Below, piece after piece: positions 5,959 through 13,347 of a DNA stretch of 21,942 nt (its first letter is position 1; each line of letters starts with the position of its first letter). Source of the stretch: Planctomycetota bacterium (GTDB lineage: Bacteria; Planctomycetota; Planctomycetia; Pirellulales; Thermoguttaceae); contig JAHIKV010000081.1 of NCBI GenBank assembly GCA_018897395.1, positions 1-21,942 on the forward strand, read 5' to 3'. The position numbers and the translations under genes are program-made. The notes beneath the pieces are model-generated. The model was not told the DNA's origin. It did no database searches and worked only from the letters and a program-made list of their open reading frames with translations.

Positions 5959-8253
5959 ATGGCATCAGGTAATTCCGCCGATTCGTTCCTGGATCTCCTC
6001 CGACAGAGTGGTCTGGTTCCAGACGACCAGATGCTGGCGTTGCGGGAGGAGTATAGCGGCGAACGCGCCAAGCCCGATGGTTCACGCGAACTGGCCGACG
6101 AGCTGGTGAAGCGGGAAATTTTGACCCGCTGGCAGGCGGACATGCTGCTGAAGGGGAAGCATCGCGGCTTTCGTCTCGGCCCCCATCGCATTCTCAGGCC
6201 CCTGGGCCAGGGGGGAATGAGCAAGGTGTTCCTGGCCGAGCACGAGATGATGCGCCGTCGCTGCGCGATCAAGGTCTTGCCCAGCAAGTACCAAGCGGAC
6301 CCCGATCTGTTGGCCCGGTTCCACATCGAGGCGCGGGCCATCGCCGCGCTTGACCACCCTCATATCGTTCGGGCCTACGACTTCAACAAGGACGTTCGAT
6401 ACGGCAAGGAGATTCATTACCTGGTGATGGAGTACGTCGACGGGCCGGACCTGCGGCGGCTGGTCGACGAGCAAGGCCCGTTGGACTTCCGCAAGGCCGC
6501 CGATTTCATCGGCCAAGCCGCCGATGGACTCGCCCATGCACATCAGGCCGGTTTTGTCCATCGCGACATCAAGCCGGCGAATCTGCTGGTCGACCAAAAC
6601 GGGGTCCTGAAAATCCTGGACCTGGGGCTTGCGCGAGTCACCTTCGAGGGAGAGCAACCTTGGCAGACGTCCGAGGGCGAGCCGTCGGCGGTGGGAACGG
6701 CCGACTACGTCGCCCCGGAACAAGTGGCCGACAGCCGCAACGTCGACGGCCGGGCAGACATATACGGTCTCGGCCACACGTTCTACTTCCTGCTGACCGG
6801 CCGTCGGCCGTTCCCCAAGTCCACGCTGGTGGAATTGCTGATGGCGCACCGGCGCGAGCAGCCCGAGCCGATCGGCAAGTTCCGCCCCGACGTTCCGCTC
6901 GAACTGATCGAGATCATCGAGCGGATGACCGCCAAGGAACCCGTCCGGCGCTTCCAAACCGCCCGGGAAGTGGCCGATAAGATTCAAGCATGGTTGAACG
7001 AGTCGGCCGGCGGCGGCGATTACTCGCGGATTTCGGCGCTGATGGCCGCGGCCATGCGGTCCAGGCAACCCTCGGAGCAAGACTCCGCGAAGGCCAGGCC
7101 CAAGGAGGCCGAGGCTTCCGTGCTTGAATTGGCGGCGCTCGAGGATGAGCCGCGCCCGCCGGCCAAGCCCAATATCGCCGACGGCCAAAAAGTGGAAACC
7201 ACCAAGCCGTCTCCCGCCAAAGAGCAGCCCCCAAGCCTAAAACAGTCGGCCCACGGCGACAGCAAGCCGTCGCTGGCCAACCTGCGCGCCGACGTGCTGG
7301 CGGAACTTCTCCCCGGCGACTCGATCTCGGCGTCTCAGTCCGATCCGCTGATGATGCTGCCCGCCGATGAAGGCCGGCTCCAATATCCGACCTCGCCAAG
7401 GTTCAAGCGTCAAGGCGGCCTGCTCGTCATATTGAAATCGCCTTGGTTTTGGACGGCGTTGGTGTGGTTGGTTTTTGCGGTGTTGTTGCTGTTCCTGTTG
7501 TTTGGTTCTCCGTCGTCGGATAAGCCCCGCGAACAGCGCCCCGTCGGCAGCGTGAAACGGAATGGCTCGGACACACCCGCCGAGCTTCCCGCGTCTCCCG
7601 CTCCATCCCGGCGGATGCCCGACGAGGAGCAAACCGAAACGCCTCCGTCGCCGCCGCCGGATGATACGCCCTCGCCGGAGGCCGCCGAACCATCGCCGTC
7701 TCCGATCGAGACGCCGCCGTCTCAGCCGGCCGAGGAGCCCGCGCCCGAACCGCCGACGACGCCCGTGGAGCCGGCCACGCCGAAACCGGAAACGGATGAA
7801 ACGCAACCGAAGCCGGTGATTCCACCAGCCACGAAGACAATCAGCGCCAGCGAGTTGCTCGCCGGCATCGAAAAGCTCTCGTTGCAGTTTCGATCATCGG
7901 ATCGCGATCCCAAAAGCACCCTGAACTTGACCATCAGACGCCAGGCGTTGGACGCGGTCAAGCAGCTCGGCATCGAGGTCGAGGAGAAAGACCCGCCCGT
8001 GATGATAATCGACATTAAAGCTTCCACGACCGCCGATCTGTTCACCGTGGTGATCTCCGCGGACGTGGGGTGTCCTATCCCCGACGGCAGACTTGCCCGC
8101 GTGTGGACGCAAAGCAAGCAGGTCGTCTCCATTCCGTCACAGAGGCTTCGTCAGGATCAAGTATTGCGGATGCTGAGGATAGGAGCGAAAGACTTCTTTG
8201 ATCGGTTCGTCGACGACGTTCGCAAGGCCCGGGTAAAGGCCAAATTCAAGTAG
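5959..8253 (+). CDS. Transmembrane Ser/Thr protein kinase with extracytoplasmic C-terminal domain
   Basis: A 764-residue Hanks-type kinase. Residues 1-75 match the N-terminal domain of the kinase at 2509-4008 (shared LTRWQxDxLLxGxHxGFxLG pattern). The kinase domain spans about 76-350: LGQGGMSKV at 82-90, Lys105, Glu124, HRDIKPAN with Asp203, DLG with Asp221, and APE at 252-254; it appears active. A disordered linker precedes one transmembrane helix (about 497-515). A Pro/Glu/Thr-rich spacer (about 540-625) and a C-terminal globular region of about 139 residues follow outside the cytoplasm; I do not recognise that region. The ATG at 5959 fits the alignment with the other kinase; the in-frame TTG at 5923 does not. 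The degenerate phosphatase gene lies downstream on the same strand, which suggests a linked signalling pathway. Confidence 0.93.
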   Translation: MASGNSADSFLDLLRQSGLVPDDQMLALREEYSGERAKPDGSRELADELVKREILTRWQADMLLKGKHRGFRLGPHRILRPLGQGGMSKVFLAEHEMMRRRCAIKVLPSKYQADPDLLARFHIEARAIAALDHPHIVRAYDFNKDVRYGKEIHYLVMEYVDGPDLRRLVDEQGPLDFRKAADFIGQAADGLAHAHQAGFVHRDIKPANLLVDQNGVLKILDLGLARVTFEGEQPWQTSEGEPSAVGTADYVAPEQVADSRNVDGRADIYGLGHTFYFLLTGRRPFPKSTLVELLMAHRREQPEPIGKFRPDVPLELIEIIERMTAKEPVRRFQTAREVADKIQAWLNESAGGGDYSRISALMAAAMRSRQPSEQDSAKARPKEAEASVLELAALEDEPRPPAKPNIADGQKVETTKPSPAKEQPPSLKQSAHGDSKPSLANLRADVLAELLPGDSISASQSDPLMMLPADEGRLQYPTSPRFKRQGGLLVILKSPWFWTALVWLVFAVLLLFLLFGSPSSDKPREQRPVGSVKRNGSDTPAELPASPAPSRRMPDEEQTETPPSPPPDDTPSPEAAEPSPSPIETPPSQPAEEPAPEPPTTPVEPATPKPETDETQPKPVIPPATKTISASELLAGIEKLSLQFRSSDRDPKSTLNLTIRRQALDAVKQLGIEVEEKDPPVMIIDIKASTTADLFTVVISADVGCPIPDGRLARVWTQSKQVVSIPSQRLRQDQVLRMLRIGAKDFFDRFVDDVRKARVKAKFK

Positions 8254-8287
8254 CCGGCCTGAAAGCGGTGCTTTTCTCACGGGGAGG

Positions 8288-8312
8288 GTGGCACTGGCTT
8301 AGCCAGTGGCAC
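8288..8312. repeat. 11-bp hairpin repeat after the kinase gene
   Basis: GTGGCACTGGC at 8288-8298 pairs perfectly with 8302-8312 across a TTA loop, 34 bases after the kinase stop. It resembles the GGGTGCCACTGCTGG repeats at 15531-15678 and 16963-17043. It has no T-run. The rest of the 299-base gap up to 8552 holds no recognisable gene or convincing promoter. Confidence 0.7.
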
Positions 8313-8552
8313 GCGGGCGGATATACGTGTCCGCACCGGCAACCGGTCGGACCGGCACGTCCGCCGATCCCACCGCCTCTTCTCCCACGAATCCGGCTCA
8401 CGTCGTTGGTCGGATCGACCGATGTTAAGCTATGTCGGTCAAGGACTCTGCGTAGTATGCGTAGCAATGGCAACAAGGGAGAGACCGGCCCCTTATTTGG
8501 GTTGTGCTGATTCGGCTAGAGTCGCCGATTGCAACGAATAATTCGGCCACGG

Positions 8553-10160
8553 ATGGATTATCTGAACGCCTACCTTAATCATCCAGAAAAAATCGTGGCC
8601 AATTCCGCATCGAAGTCAAAACATCTGAAACTTTACACCGAACAGCCGCCCAAGCCGATCCGACCCCAGATCGAATCCCTCGGGTGTATGCCTGAATTGC
8701 TGCGGGCGTTCCAAACGGCCACCGGCTGGTCAATGCAATATGAAGGGCCGGCCGCTTCACATAAAGGGCTGGCCGCTTTAGCGGCCAGTGATCCAAAAAC
8801 CCAAAAAAAACAAATCTCCAAATCTCCAAATCCCAAATCCCTTTCCCCCACGCCGATCGACCGCGACGCCGCCCATCGGCTCGCCGGTTCGATTGCCGAC
8901 CTGCTCGACGAGTTGTTCGACACCCGTGACTCGCTTCACCGGCGCGAGGCCGAGTTGGCGGCCGGCGTACCGCTGGTGCCGCATCGCCTGGAGGAAAAAC
9001 ATCTGGCCATGCGGTTGGAGGCGGTGTTGCGGGCAGGCGTGGAGGCCGTCGGCTGCGCTGCCGCCGCCCTCTACATGCTCGACGAAGCCACCTCCGAATT
9101 AAAAATGCGCAGCTCGTGGGGGTTGCCCTTCGACCGGCTTACCGCTCCGGCCCGGCCGCTTGAAGGGGCTTTGGCCGATCTCGAAGCGCTGCTCGGCCAC
9201 GCCGTGGTGCTCGACGGCAGCGCCGTGATGCGGACGTGGAACATGCCGGAGGATTTTCCCGCCGCCGTGTGCGTCCCGGTATCCTCTCCCACCACGCTGA
9301 TGGGAACGCTGTGGGTCTTCGCCGACCAGCCGCGCGACTTCAACGACCGCGAAACGAACCTGCTGGAGGTGATCGCCGGCCGGCTGGCCGCGGACCTGGA
9401 TCGCGAGATGCTGCTTCGCACCGGAGTAGACGGGGCGAAGTTGCAGCAACAGGTCGCCGCCGCCGAGCGGCTGCAAAGGAACGAACTGCCGGCGATCGCC
9501 CCGATGTTGGATGGCTGGGACCTGGCCGGCCGCACAATTCAGTCGGGCAACGTCGGCGGGGCGTTCCACGACTGGTTCTCTCTACCCGACGGCTTGATGG
9601 CCGTTGCGGTCGGCCGCGCCGCCGAGCAGGGCGTGGCCGGGGCGCTGACGGCCGGCGGTGTGAAAACGAGTCTGCGCAGTCATGCAAAATACCAACGCCG
9701 GGTAGAACCCGTCATGCAACAGGTCAACCTGACGCTCTGGACGGGCTCGGCCGGCGATCGACACGCCGCCTTGCTGTTCGGATTGATAGAGACGGCCACC
9801 GGCCGGGTGTGTTGCGCGTCGGCGGGTCGGCCGTCCGCCATCTTGCTTAGCGGCGAAGGCTGGCAGTCGCTCGGCAGAAGTTCCGTCATGTTGGGCGAGA
9901 GTCCCGAGACCCGGTTTGAACCGTTCGACCGCGAGTTGCAACCGGGCGAGGCGCTGGTTTTCTGCACCGACGGCGCGTTGGACGTCGCCGACGCCGAAGG
10001 CCGCATTCTGGGCGAAGCCGGCCTGGCCGATGCCTTGCGGGGCAAGCTCGAACTGGCGGCCGAAGAACTGGCCGCCGCCGCTCAGGCCGCCCTCGAAAAT
10101 CACGCCCCGGGCAATACCCGCGATCATTCGATCCTGGTGGTCAAACGGACCATGTCTTGA
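8553..10160 (+). CDS. GAF domain + SpoIIE/PP2C-like protein, metal site degenerate (possible pseudophosphatase)
   Basis: A 535-residue cytoplasmic protein. Residues 1-105 are unrecognised and include a low-complexity stretch (about 66-101). A GAF-like sensory domain spans about 150-290. A SpoIIE-type PPM phosphatase domain spans about 315-532. In this family the metal ions are held by aspartates in GGDxYD, DxxGHG, TDG and a late D. Here the first motif reads GGAFHD (Ala337) and the second reads VGRAAEQG (Arg355), so both early aspartates are gone. The TDG (Asp473) and RDHS (Asp524) motifs remain. The protein may be inactive, or act by binding. The start at ATG 8553 has only a weak ribosome binding site; TTG 8529 or ATG 8688 are possible. 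A tRNA gene follows 33 bases after the stop. Confidence 0.85.
   Translation: MDYLNAYLNHPEKIVANSASKSKHLKLYTEQPPKPIRPQIESLGCMPELLRAFQTATGWSMQYEGPAASHKGLAALAASDPKTQKKQISKSPNPKSLSPTPIDRDAAHRLAGSIADLLDELFDTRDSLHRREAELAAGVPLVPHRLEEKHLAMRLEAVLRAGVEAVGCAAAALYMLDEATSELKMRSSWGLPFDRLTAPARPLEGALADLEALLGHAVVLDGSAVMRTWNMPEDFPAAVCVPVSSPTTLMGTLWVFADQPRDFNDRETNLLEVIAGRLAADLDREMLLRTGVDGAKLQQQVAAAERLQRNELPAIAPMLDGWDLAGRTIQSGNVGGAFHDWFSLPDGLMAVAVGRAAEQGVAGALTAGGVKTSLRSHAKYQRRVEPVMQQVNLTLWTGSAGDRHAALLFGLIETATGRVCCASAGRPSAILLSGEGWQSLGRSSVMLGESPETRFEPFDRELQPGEALVFCTDGALDVADAEGRILGEAGLADALRGKLELAAEELAAAAQAALENHAPGNTRDHSILVVKRTMS
8769..8850 (+). repeat. Repeat-like low-complexity insert in the SpoIIE-like gene
   Basis: An 8-bp hairpin (CTGGCCGC TTTA GCGGCCAG, 8769-8788) is followed by an A-rich tract and then by CCAAATCTCC/CAAATCCC repeats to about 8850. 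Composition and style match the intergenic repeats of this window (compare the GGGATTAGG tract near 19733-19762), yet it lies in frame inside a coding region. Confidence 0.6.
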
Positions 10161-10193
10161 CGCTCGGCGGGAGTCGGGTAAACTGAAGGGTCC

Positions 10194-10277
<84 letters not shown>

Positions 10278-10299
10278 CTGATCTAAAGCATTACGGTAA

Positions 10300-10336
10300 A
10301 AGGGTTTGTGGCAAGTGCCGCACGCCCTTCTTTGTT
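10300..10336 (+). terminator. Probable terminator of tRNA-Leu
   Basis: AAGGG at 10300-10304 pairs with CCCTT at 10325-10329. A GTGGC/GCCGC inner stem surrounds an AAGT loop; one mismatch and two G-U pairs are present. A T-rich tail (CTTTGTT) follows. The position 23 bases after the tRNA is right for a terminator, but the tail is imperfect. Confidence 0.5.
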
Positions 10337-10471
10337 GCGCTACGCCAAAATGATGACACAAGTATGACACACTGTGTTGTAAGACGTTGTTATGTGTTGC
10401 AGGGGTTAATCCCCACAACACGTCAAAAGAACGTCTGGTCATTGCGCGCTCCAGTGGCCCAAAAAGCTGAC

Positions 10472-10499
10472 TTGAATATATCGGCTGTTCTGATATGGT
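10472..10499 (+). promoter_or_regulatory. Candidate extended -10 promoter for the radical SAM unit
   Basis: TTGAAT (10472-10477) and TATGGT (10494-10499) are separated by 16 bases, and a TG lies just before the -10 box (10491-10492). Each hexamer matches 4 of 6 consensus bases. It would leave a leader of about 195 bases before the ATG at 10701, so other promoters are possible. Confidence 0.3.
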
Positions 10500-10700
10500 A
10501 TACGCTAGTTCATACAATGGCTCGGTTGTGCGCAGCGTCCATGAGATGGAAGCGGCGCGATGTTCGTGGTTTGTGAGCGTTACGAACACCACCTGCCGCG
10601 ACCCGCGACGCTGTTTCGGTCCTCCCCGATCGTGCTGTGCTGGCGAAGGTTCAACATCGTCATTACCTCATCATTTTCCCATCGTGTTGGGTCGAGCACC

Positions 10701-11657
10701 ATGACTCAAGTGATCCCCATAGAACGAAAATCGGCGGTGCTCACGCCCTCCAGCCTGGCCTGCCTGGCACACGTTCCGACGGTCAACCTGACGGCCGGCT
10801 GTGCCCACGAGTGCCGCTACTGTTACGCTCGCGGCTACCTGACACACCCTGGAGAAGGCAAGGTTACGTTTTACACGAATACGCTTGCCAAGCTGCGAGA
10901 GGAGTTGCGACGGAAACGCAAGAAGCCCACCACCGTGTATTTTAGTCCGTCGAGCGATCCCTTCCAGCCGGTTCCCGAGGTCCTGGACATGGCTTATGAC
11001 GTGTTCAGGTTTCTTCTGGAGTCGGAGATTGGTGTGACCTTCGTCACCAAGGGGCGGATTCCCGAGCGGCATCGCAAGTTGTTGGCCGCCCATGCACCGC
11101 TGGTCCAGGGGCGGATCGGGCTGATTACGCTTGATCCGGCAGTCGCCTCCGCGTTTGAACCCCGCACAGCGACACCAGTGGTCCGGCTCGCGCAAACGGC
11201 TGAACTGATCGGCGCAGGCATCTTACTCGACGCGCGTCTCGACCCGATCTTGCCCGGCGTGACCGACGGCCCGGATTGCCTGGAGCCGCTCTGTGCGGCA
11301 TTGGCGGGCATCGGTGTGCGCACCCTTGCCGCCAGCGTCCTCTTTCTTCGGCCGGCCGTGATCGGATCGCTGCGACGGCACGTGGGAGACAAGCCGATGC
11401 TCGACCGACTGTTGAATTCGTTCGCTGGCAGCGAGCCTATGGCGATTCACGCGGGCAATAGCCGGGTACGAGCGCTACCGGCCTCGGCGCGTCTTGAGAT
11501 CATGGAGCGTCTGAAATCCATCGCACACCGTTACGGCCTGGAGGTCCTCATCTGCGGCTGTAAGAACCCGGACATCTCCAGTGGCTCTTGCCACATCTCG
11601 GGCCGCTGGCCACCTGCGGCCCGCGAGGGCAGCCAGTTGGGACTATTCCAACCGTAG
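10701..11657 (+). CDS. Radical SAM protein, spore photoproduct lyase (SplB)-like
   Basis: A 318-residue protein with the radical SAM cluster motif CAHECRYC (Cys34, Cys38, Cys41), which would bind the 4Fe-4S cluster that cleaves S-adenosylmethionine. The surrounding pattern (NLTAGCxHxCxYCYARG, then VYFSPSSDPFQP) is that of the SplB/COG1533 group, often annotated as DNA repair photolyases although most members have no proven substrate. The C-terminus carries a second Cys cluster (Cys285, Cys287, Cys297 within ICGCKNPDISSGSCHI), possibly a further metal site. The start at ATG 10701 gives the normal N-terminus for the group; no strong Shine-Dalgarno sequence is seen. The next gene starts 23 bases after its stop, so they form a likely operon. 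Bona fide spore repair is unlikely outside spore formers; the true substrate is unknown. Confidence 0.88.
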   Translation: MTQVIPIERKSAVLTPSSLACLAHVPTVNLTAGCAHECRYCYARGYLTHPGEGKVTFYTNTLAKLREELRRKRKKPTTVYFSPSSDPFQPVPEVLDMAYDVFRFLLESEIGVTFVTKGRIPERHRKLLAAHAPLVQGRIGLITLDPAVASAFEPRTATPVVRLAQTAELIGAGILLDARLDPILPGVTDGPDCLEPLCAALAGIGVRTLAASVLFLRPAVIGSLRRHVGDKPMLDRLLNSFAGSEPMAIHAGNSRVRALPASARLEIMERLKSIAHRYGLEVLICGCKNPDISSGSCHISGRWPPAAREGSQLGLFQP

Positions 11658-11680
11658 CAGCCGAGCGGAAAGGTCGCAAC

Positions 11681-13168
11681 GTGGATTGCATACAAAGGCA
11701 CAACCAGCGATTGCTGCGAAATACATTGAGGGAAGCGCGACTCATAACGTCTCTCGACGTAACAGCAGGCCGCCGAATTTACGTTACCAGTGTGACCTGG
11801 GATGAGTATTGGGGGCATTGCGGTTTCTTGGCAAGAGAAATCTCGCAACTAGAGGCAGCTTGGACTGCTCTGATTGCTGGAAATTTTTCAAGTAACCTGC
11901 GACACGACTTTGTTCGCACATATTTCCTGTTGCTCCGCACATGTCTGGATCGCCATGCATGCGGCCAAAACATGCTCTCTCTACTGAGGAAGGTTGTCGG
12001 CTTTGAGACAATTCGCGTGTCCGGGGACTGCGGCGGCTCGGCTGCGGCTGTCGTCACCGCAAGACACCCCGTATATCTGCTGAGCAAACTGGCAAGGCCC
12101 GACGCACCAGAGAACCCCAAGTATCTGCCACTGATATGCCCGTGTGGAAATTTGCCTGGGGTAGACGCTCTTTATTGGCACTATAGACGCATTCCGCTGA
12201 TGCGAACCGACGGAATCCAGCTATTCATCTATCCGCCGACGGATGTTTGCAATCGCCCATTGAGTCATGCGCTCATTGGGCAGTTATTTGCGTGCCTCAC
12301 ACCAAGAAGTGATCCGTGGATTCGGGAACGCAGCCAATCGTTATATGAGGGTGTATTTGCCTCCTTGGTCGCTCGTTCCACGTCACCCCGGCTTCACCTG
12401 CTGGACATGGCGTGCGGTTCTGCCAAGATAACAATGACATTGTGCAGAAAAGCATTTGCCGCGCACCGGAAATCGTTCGACTTGACATTGGTTGACGTGG
12501 TTCAGGGAAGCCGTTCAATCGCCAACGCCTTCTATCGGAATCCCAGAGTCTTTGGCAACGTGGTGTTTCGCCGGGAGAGCTTGTTCGACTGGGTAGACAA
12601 GAACGCCGGCAAGCCGCAAATGCGTTTCGATGTTGCGTTATTGCTGAGGGCATGTAACCTGTTCAGTCGTTTTTCCATCGAGAAAATGTCGTATGGCGAG
12701 GCAAATGCATTGATCGGCCAAGACAAAACGTGCGATCCCCTCGATTCCCAGGTGCTGCGTCCAGCGGAATTGATTGAGCAAAACAGCCTTGGTAGAATAG
12801 AGCATGGGATCGGCCGGTTCATCTTCAAGAATGGCTGGGTGTTTCGACAGTTCTCCGCGTCGGACTACTTCAAGGCAATTCACGTTGTCATGGGCGGCAC
12901 GGTGTCTGCCAATGAGGACCTCCTTTACATGCCGCTTCGTGCATTCGACAACGATGTCCTCGTGCTGCCGAGCGGTCGTTCTCTCATCGCTCAGTTGCTG
13001 ACAATGGCAAACCAACTTGTAATCGAGGACGCGGATTTGTTGCCATATCATCTCGAACGTCACTTCAAGCATTTTGCCTTGGACGACCTGTCTGTTGTTG
13101 ATTTGACCGAACAGGCGAAAAGGCGAGGGGCTGCCGTCTACCTCGTGGAGAGAAAACCAGCACGATGA
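11681..13168 (+). CDS. Methyltransferase-like protein, partner of the radical SAM gene
   Basis: A 495-residue protein that I do not recognise as a whole. Its centre carries a SAM-methyltransferase-like core: motif I LLDMACGSAK (about 240-249), an acidic strand end LTLVDVV (about 268-274, Asp272), and a motif IV-like FDVALLLRACNLFSRF (about 316-331). About 235 residues precede the core, with a PLICPCGNLPG element near 150-160. About 165 residues follow it, rich in FKNGWVFRQF-like segments. I chose the GTG at 11681 because GGAAAGG lies 7 bases upstream and it starts 23 bases after the radical SAM stop; the earlier in-frame ATG at 11588 would overlap that gene by 70 bases. GC looks lower than in the flanking genes, which suggests transfer. 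Its function is unknown; modification of the same target as the radical SAM protein is a guess. Confidence 0.75.
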   Translation: MDCIQRHNQRLLRNTLREARLITSLDVTAGRRIYVTSVTWDEYWGHCGFLAREISQLEAAWTALIAGNFSSNLRHDFVRTYFLLLRTCLDRHACGQNMLSLLRKVVGFETIRVSGDCGGSAAAVVTARHPVYLLSKLARPDAPENPKYLPLICPCGNLPGVDALYWHYRRIPLMRTDGIQLFIYPPTDVCNRPLSHALIGQLFACLTPRSDPWIRERSQSLYEGVFASLVARSTSPRLHLLDMACGSAKITMTLCRKAFAAHRKSFDLTLVDVVQGSRSIANAFYRNPRVFGNVVFRRESLFDWVDKNAGKPQMRFDVALLLRACNLFSRFSIEKMSYGEANALIGQDKTCDPLDSQVLRPAELIEQNSLGRIEHGIGRFIFKNGWVFRQFSASDYFKAIHVVMGGTVSANEDLLYMPLRAFDNDVLVLPSGRSLIAQLLTMANQLVIEDADLLPYHLERHFKHFALDDLSVVDLTEQAKRRGAAVYLVERKPAR

Positions 13169-13238
13169 CAACAGCAAGGGCCTTCCATCCAAACGTGAGT
13201 TGCATGGTAATCTGCCTGCAAAGCACCCCTATCAGGGA

Positions 13239-13267
13239 TTGTTGGTTGAGGCAGAGGCGGGTAAAAT
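13239..13267 (+). promoter_or_regulatory. Candidate promoter for the OPT transporter
   Basis: TAAAAT at 13262-13267 (5 of 6 to TATAAT) lies 17 bases after TTGTTG at 13239-13244 (3 of 6). It is in the 179-base gap after the methyltransferase-like gene and about 80 bases before the transporter start. Confidence 0.4.
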
Positions 13268-13347
13268 CGACCTTGGGTTTCTAAACGTCTCCCCGGTGGT
13301 CTGCCCTCTATCGCCCATTCCTTTTGCCCCCACAAATCCCGACGCCC

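Larger units (their letters stand above)
10278..10700. other. 423-base gap after tRNA-Leu, no gene recognised
   Basis: The gap between tRNA-Leu and the radical SAM gene holds a terminator-like hairpin at 10300-10336, a second hairpin (GTGTTG/CAACAC and GGGG/CCCC, 10394-10421), and a repeated ATGACACA word near 10350-10370. Its GC looks lower than that of the flanking genes. The 3' side of tRNA genes is a common integration site, but I see no integrase gene and no second copy of the tRNA 3' end, so integration is only a possibility. Confidence 0.5.

Noticed and set aside
6082..7188. 368-codon minus-strand reading frame opposite the second kinase
   Set aside because: It resembles the frame opposite the first kinase only because the two kinases are homologous. 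There is no independent coding signal.
8497..8522. TTGGGT/TAGAGT as promoter of the SpoIIE-like gene
   Set aside because: The spacing is only 14 bases, too short for a sigma70-type promoter.
10278..10700. Attachment site of an integrated island at tRNA-Leu
   Set aside because: No integrase gene and no second copy of the tRNA 3' end (TTCAAGTCCTG) were found in the window. Only the location is suggestive.
11588..11680. Upstream ATG of the methyltransferase-like gene, overlapping the radical SAM gene
   Set aside because: The overlap part encodes residues typical of an out-of-frame reading of the neighbour. The GTG at 11681 has a good Shine-Dalgarno sequence right after the preceding stop.
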